Positions 61,754 to 64,000 of a stretch of 64,000 nucleotides of DNA are shown here, piece by piece. Origin of the DNA: Bacteroidota bacterium (lineage in GTDB: Bacteria > Bacteroidota > Bacteroidia > Bacteroidales > UBA10428). The position numbers and the translations under genes are program-made. Below the pieces are notes generated by a model. That model worked only from the letters and a program-made list of their open reading frames with translations, ran no database searches and was not told the origin of the DNA. Every line of letters starts with the position of its first letter. Position 1 is the first letter of the stretch. The stretch is taken from assembly GCA_016699695.1 (NCBI GenBank), contig CP065006.1:1550001-1614000 (forward strand), in the 5' to 3' direction.

Positions 61754-63046
61754 TTATTGATCCGCGATTAACCAATGCTGTCCCAAACTCTTTCCAGTTC
61801 CAAGAATATCTGATTTTCCTGTGCCCTGCTTTAACGCATAGATGTTTCCAAAACTACCGTATTGAATGTAATTAAGTGCCTGGACTACAGCCGGGTCATT
61901 GATGTCACCCCAATCATAAGCATGGTTGTCTGTAAGGTTTAAGTCGGGAAGAATTCCGTTTTCGTAATCACCATAACCCAAGGCATTCACTGATTTAGCG
62001 GTTACAGGATATGCCAGCCAGTCTTGAAAAATAAATCCATACATGGCATAGGGTTTGCCAGTTGTTGTCTCACCTATTTGAATAACATCCATGTGAGGTT
62101 CGAGTCCATTAATCACCAATTCGCTGGCAGAGGCTGAATAACGATTTGTAATAAAGAATACACGATCGAGGTCGAGATTAGTTGAGTGATTTCTAAGAAA
62201 CAGGGTAGTATCCTCATAAGCCCGAATAAGATTGTTGTGCTTAATAGAGATGAATTCTTGCCCAGTGCTATTTGCAGGAACAATTATTTCCGCCATTTCC
62301 TGTGCCAGCGAAATGTATCCTCCTCCATTGTACCGTAAGTCTACAATCAACTCATCGATACCCTGGGCTTTAAAAAAGCCAAAAGCCTGATCAAATTCTT
62401 CTACGGAATACCCCAAAAAACTTTGGTAAGCCAAATACCCTATTGTTTTATTGTCGATCTCATACACTTGTGGGTTAAACACTGCATCGAGCAAGTAGAC
62501 TTCCTTTTGAAGCGTTAGGGTTTGAACCTGCCCATCGGGTTTTATGAATTTAAATTTCATGCTTCCCGGTTCGATACTAAAAAATGCATCGAAAGAGCTA
62601 ATGTCTTGTACATGAACATCGTTGATCTCTTCCAAAATATATCCACGACGAATACCCTGCTCGTAGGCGGCAGTGTTTTCGTATGCCATTATTACCCTCA
62701 GGTTGTAATAACTGTCCCAGGCAAGGTAAAAGCCATAACCAAAATCTTCTCCCTCGTCGAAATAAGACGTAACCTCCTCGTATTCACCGATAAACGACCA
62801 TTTATCCTGATCGACCTTTAATTCGTTCATTAATTGCTCGGGCGAATTGTATTGACTATAATCGATTACAGGCACCTGGTCGTACCAGTAATACCAGGTG
62901 TTCATTAACTCATTGACAAACCAATAAATACTGTCGGATTCGGGAATTGCGGGTTTCGTCTCTTCCTTTTCGCATGAAAGTAACATTGGAAGCAATGCTA
63001 TTGTAGCAAGAAGGAAAAATTTTATTGCTTTTTGGTGGAATTTCAT
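61754..63046 (-). CDS. S41-family peptidase lipoprotein
   Basis: A 430-residue lipoprotein (ALLPMLLSC, lipid Cys25). A PDZ-like region is at about 110-190 (AAYEQGIRRGYILEEINDVH). The S41 catalytic domain holds DELIVDLRYNGGGYISLAQE, the serine motif NRYSASASELVING and the lysine in GETTTGKPYAM. C-terminal-processing-type serine proteases of the Bacteroidota envelope have this layout. Convergent with the MBL gene. The target is unknown. Confidence 0.9.
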   Translation of the reverse strand: MKFHQKAIKFFLLATIALLPMLLSCEKEETKPAIPESDSIYWFVNELMNTWYYWYDQVPVIDYSQYNSPEQLMNELKVDQDKWSFIGEYEEVTSYFDEGEDFGYGFYLAWDSYYNLRVIMAYENTAAYEQGIRRGYILEEINDVHVQDISSFDAFFSIEPGSMKFKFIKPDGQVQTLTLQKEVYLLDAVFNPQVYEIDNKTIGYLAYQSFLGYSVEEFDQAFGFFKAQGIDELIVDLRYNGGGYISLAQEMAEIIVPANSTGQEFISIKHNNLIRAYEDTTLFLRNHSTNLDLDRVFFITNRYSASASELVINGLEPHMDVIQIGETTTGKPYAMYGFIFQDWLAYPVTAKSVNALGYGDYENGILPDLNLTDNHAYDWGDINDPAVVQALNYIQYGSFGNIYALKQGTGKSDILGTGKSLGQHWLIADQ

Positions 63047-63105
63047 GATCTTAACTAATTTGGGGGAAATCGATTCTTGTTTCGGTTTATTTGGATGATC
63101 AACAA

Positions 63106-64000
63106 TTAATTTGTGGATTCTTTTTTAATCATCCTGATTTCGAAAATAACTGTGCCTGCAAGCAATAGCAAAAGCAATACCGACGAGGCAAGCGATATTT
63201 TTTCTCCCGTATAGTATGCGCGGGGCTTAAATACAAACTCAATACTATGCTCGCCGGCAGGCACCACCATGGCCCTTAGCACATAATTCGCCCTAAAATG
63301 ATCAGCTGGTTTTCCATCGATGCTAACTTCCCAACCGGCCGGATAGTATATTTCGGAGAATACGGCAAGTTGTTCGTGTTGCGATTGACTCTTATAAACC
63401 AACCGATTGGGCTTGTAAGATTCAAGCTGAATGCGTGCAAGGCTATCGGCTACAAAACTCTTATTTTCTACCTGGGATGAAAAGCGTTTATCGATTATCA
63501 CATTGTTTTTATTTCCCTGGCTGGCCAGCTTTTCCAATTCCTCATCGGCATTTTCTGCCAACAAGTAGGAAGCAGAAAACCAGGCATTGCCATATGCATG
63601 CACATTCTGAAGCGGACTGGCTTCGGGATTGTATATAAAATAACGGGTATTGAGCATGTTCAACACATGGCTTGCGGCCAGGGTTTGCTCTATTTGATCA
63701 GGGTTACCTCCCCGAAGTGCATTGATTACCTTTTGCGACTCGGGCGAAATGTTGTGCTCAATTAATTCCTGGTATCGACGCATTTTAGCACCATGATAAC
63801 CTCCTATCGATTTATGAAAATACGAAGTAGAGGCATCGTTAAACACATCGACAGCAAGGTTCAAAACCCTGAAATTTGGATCCTTGTCTGTTAAAACAGC
63901 TACGTCAGCTTTACTGGGTACAAAACTCTGGTTTTGTACCTTCTGAGTTACAAAATGACTGCTATTCAGGTAGCGTTTGTCCACAACCCAAAGGTCAATT
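63106..64000 (-). CDS. YfhO-like membrane protein, C-terminal part
   Basis: The open frame continues past the window edge (IDLWVVDKRYLNSSHF at the edge), so only the last 297 or so residues are seen. Features: AASHVLNMLNTRYFIYNPEA, the YfhO-type closing domain IYYPAGWEVSIDGKPADHFR and VPAGEHSIEFVFKPRAYYTG, and a last helix (SLASSVLLLLLLAGTVIFEI). YfhO proteins are polytopic membrane proteins connected with glycosylation of lipoteichoic acid or surface glycans in other bacteria. The function here is unproven. A GTG near 63984 is not the true start. Confidence 0.82.
   Translation of the reverse strand, partial: IDLWVVDKRYLNSSHFVTQKVQNQSFVPSKADVAVLTDKDPNFRVLNLAVDVFNDASTSYFHKSIGGYHGAKMRRYQELIEHNISPESQKVINALRGGNPDQIEQTLAASHVLNMLNTRYFIYNPEASPLQNVHAYGNAWFSASYLLAENADEELEKLASQGNKNNVIIDKRFSSQVENKSFVADSLARIQLESYKPNRLVYKSQSQHEQLAVFSEIYYPAGWEVSIDGKPADHFRANYVLRAMVVPAGEHSIEFVFKPRAYYTGEKISLASSVLLLLLLAGTVIFEIRMIKKESTN

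Overview
The window looks like chromosomal DNA of a member of the Bacteroidota. Evidence: a SusC/RagA TonB-dependent receptor; a PorP/SprF protein paired with a giant PKD/Ig-repeat protein that ends in a type IX (type B) sorting domain; a fused CcoN-CcoO oxidase subunit; a long Ala/Glu-rich tail on ribosomal protein S16; DUF3857 and TlpA-like proteins; no clear Shine-Dalgarno sequences; and promoters of the TTTG-N(18-20)-TAnnTTTG type. A proofreading exonuclease fused to DnaE and a GT3 glycogen synthase fused to a glucan phosphorylase also fit. Genus and species cannot be read from the sequence alone.

Layout. 1-4020: N-terminal part of a SusC receptor (minus strand) with an IS982-like transposase directly upstream, then a divergent LacI-type regulator behind a palindromic operator. 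4039-5900: dispersed repeats, then two toxin-antitoxin modules, a HEPN/MNT pair whose HEPN gene has an in-frame stop and a ParE-type pair. 5955-12731: a type IX surface protein and its PorP/SprF partner. 12768-14422: rimM and rpsP with a promoter and a folded 5' leader, then a palindromic repeat. 14852-25544: two DUF3857 proteins, a thioredoxin-like lipoprotein, DnaE with fused exonuclease, thioredoxin and a polytopic membrane protein. 25564-34821: a repeat, a terminator and a four-gene minus-strand alpha-glucan (glycogen) operon. 34949-38313: a repeat, two overlapping TlpA-like lipoproteins without redox cysteines and an LpxH-like hydrolase. 38409-44227: a cbb3 oxidase operon (ccoS, ccoNO, ccoQ, ccoP, ccoG, ccoH, SafE-like). 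44280-51374: tsaB, efp, a SpoIIE-type phosphatase, a polysaccharide polymerase/chain-length pair, tyrS and cvpA. 51521-60129: tRNA-Arg(CCT) with promoter and terminator, then a complete kdpFAB-orf-CDE potassium-uptake operon. 60279-64000: an orphan small protein, a metallo-beta-lactamase-fold hydrolase, an S41 protease lipoprotein and the C-terminus of a YfhO-like membrane protein.

Most of the window is housekeeping or well-known Bacteroidota operons, and I did not find a clearly new multi-gene system. The best leads are the insertion element between a SusC receptor and its likely LacI operator; a nonsense codon in the HEPN toxin beside an intact antitoxin; a nested hairpin at the 5' end of the rpsP transcript; a TTTATA-N5-TTTATA repeat and palindrome before kdpF, plus an unnamed small gene inside the kdp operon; paired DUF3857 proteins of which one has lost its transglutaminase residues; and two families of dispersed intergenic repeats.
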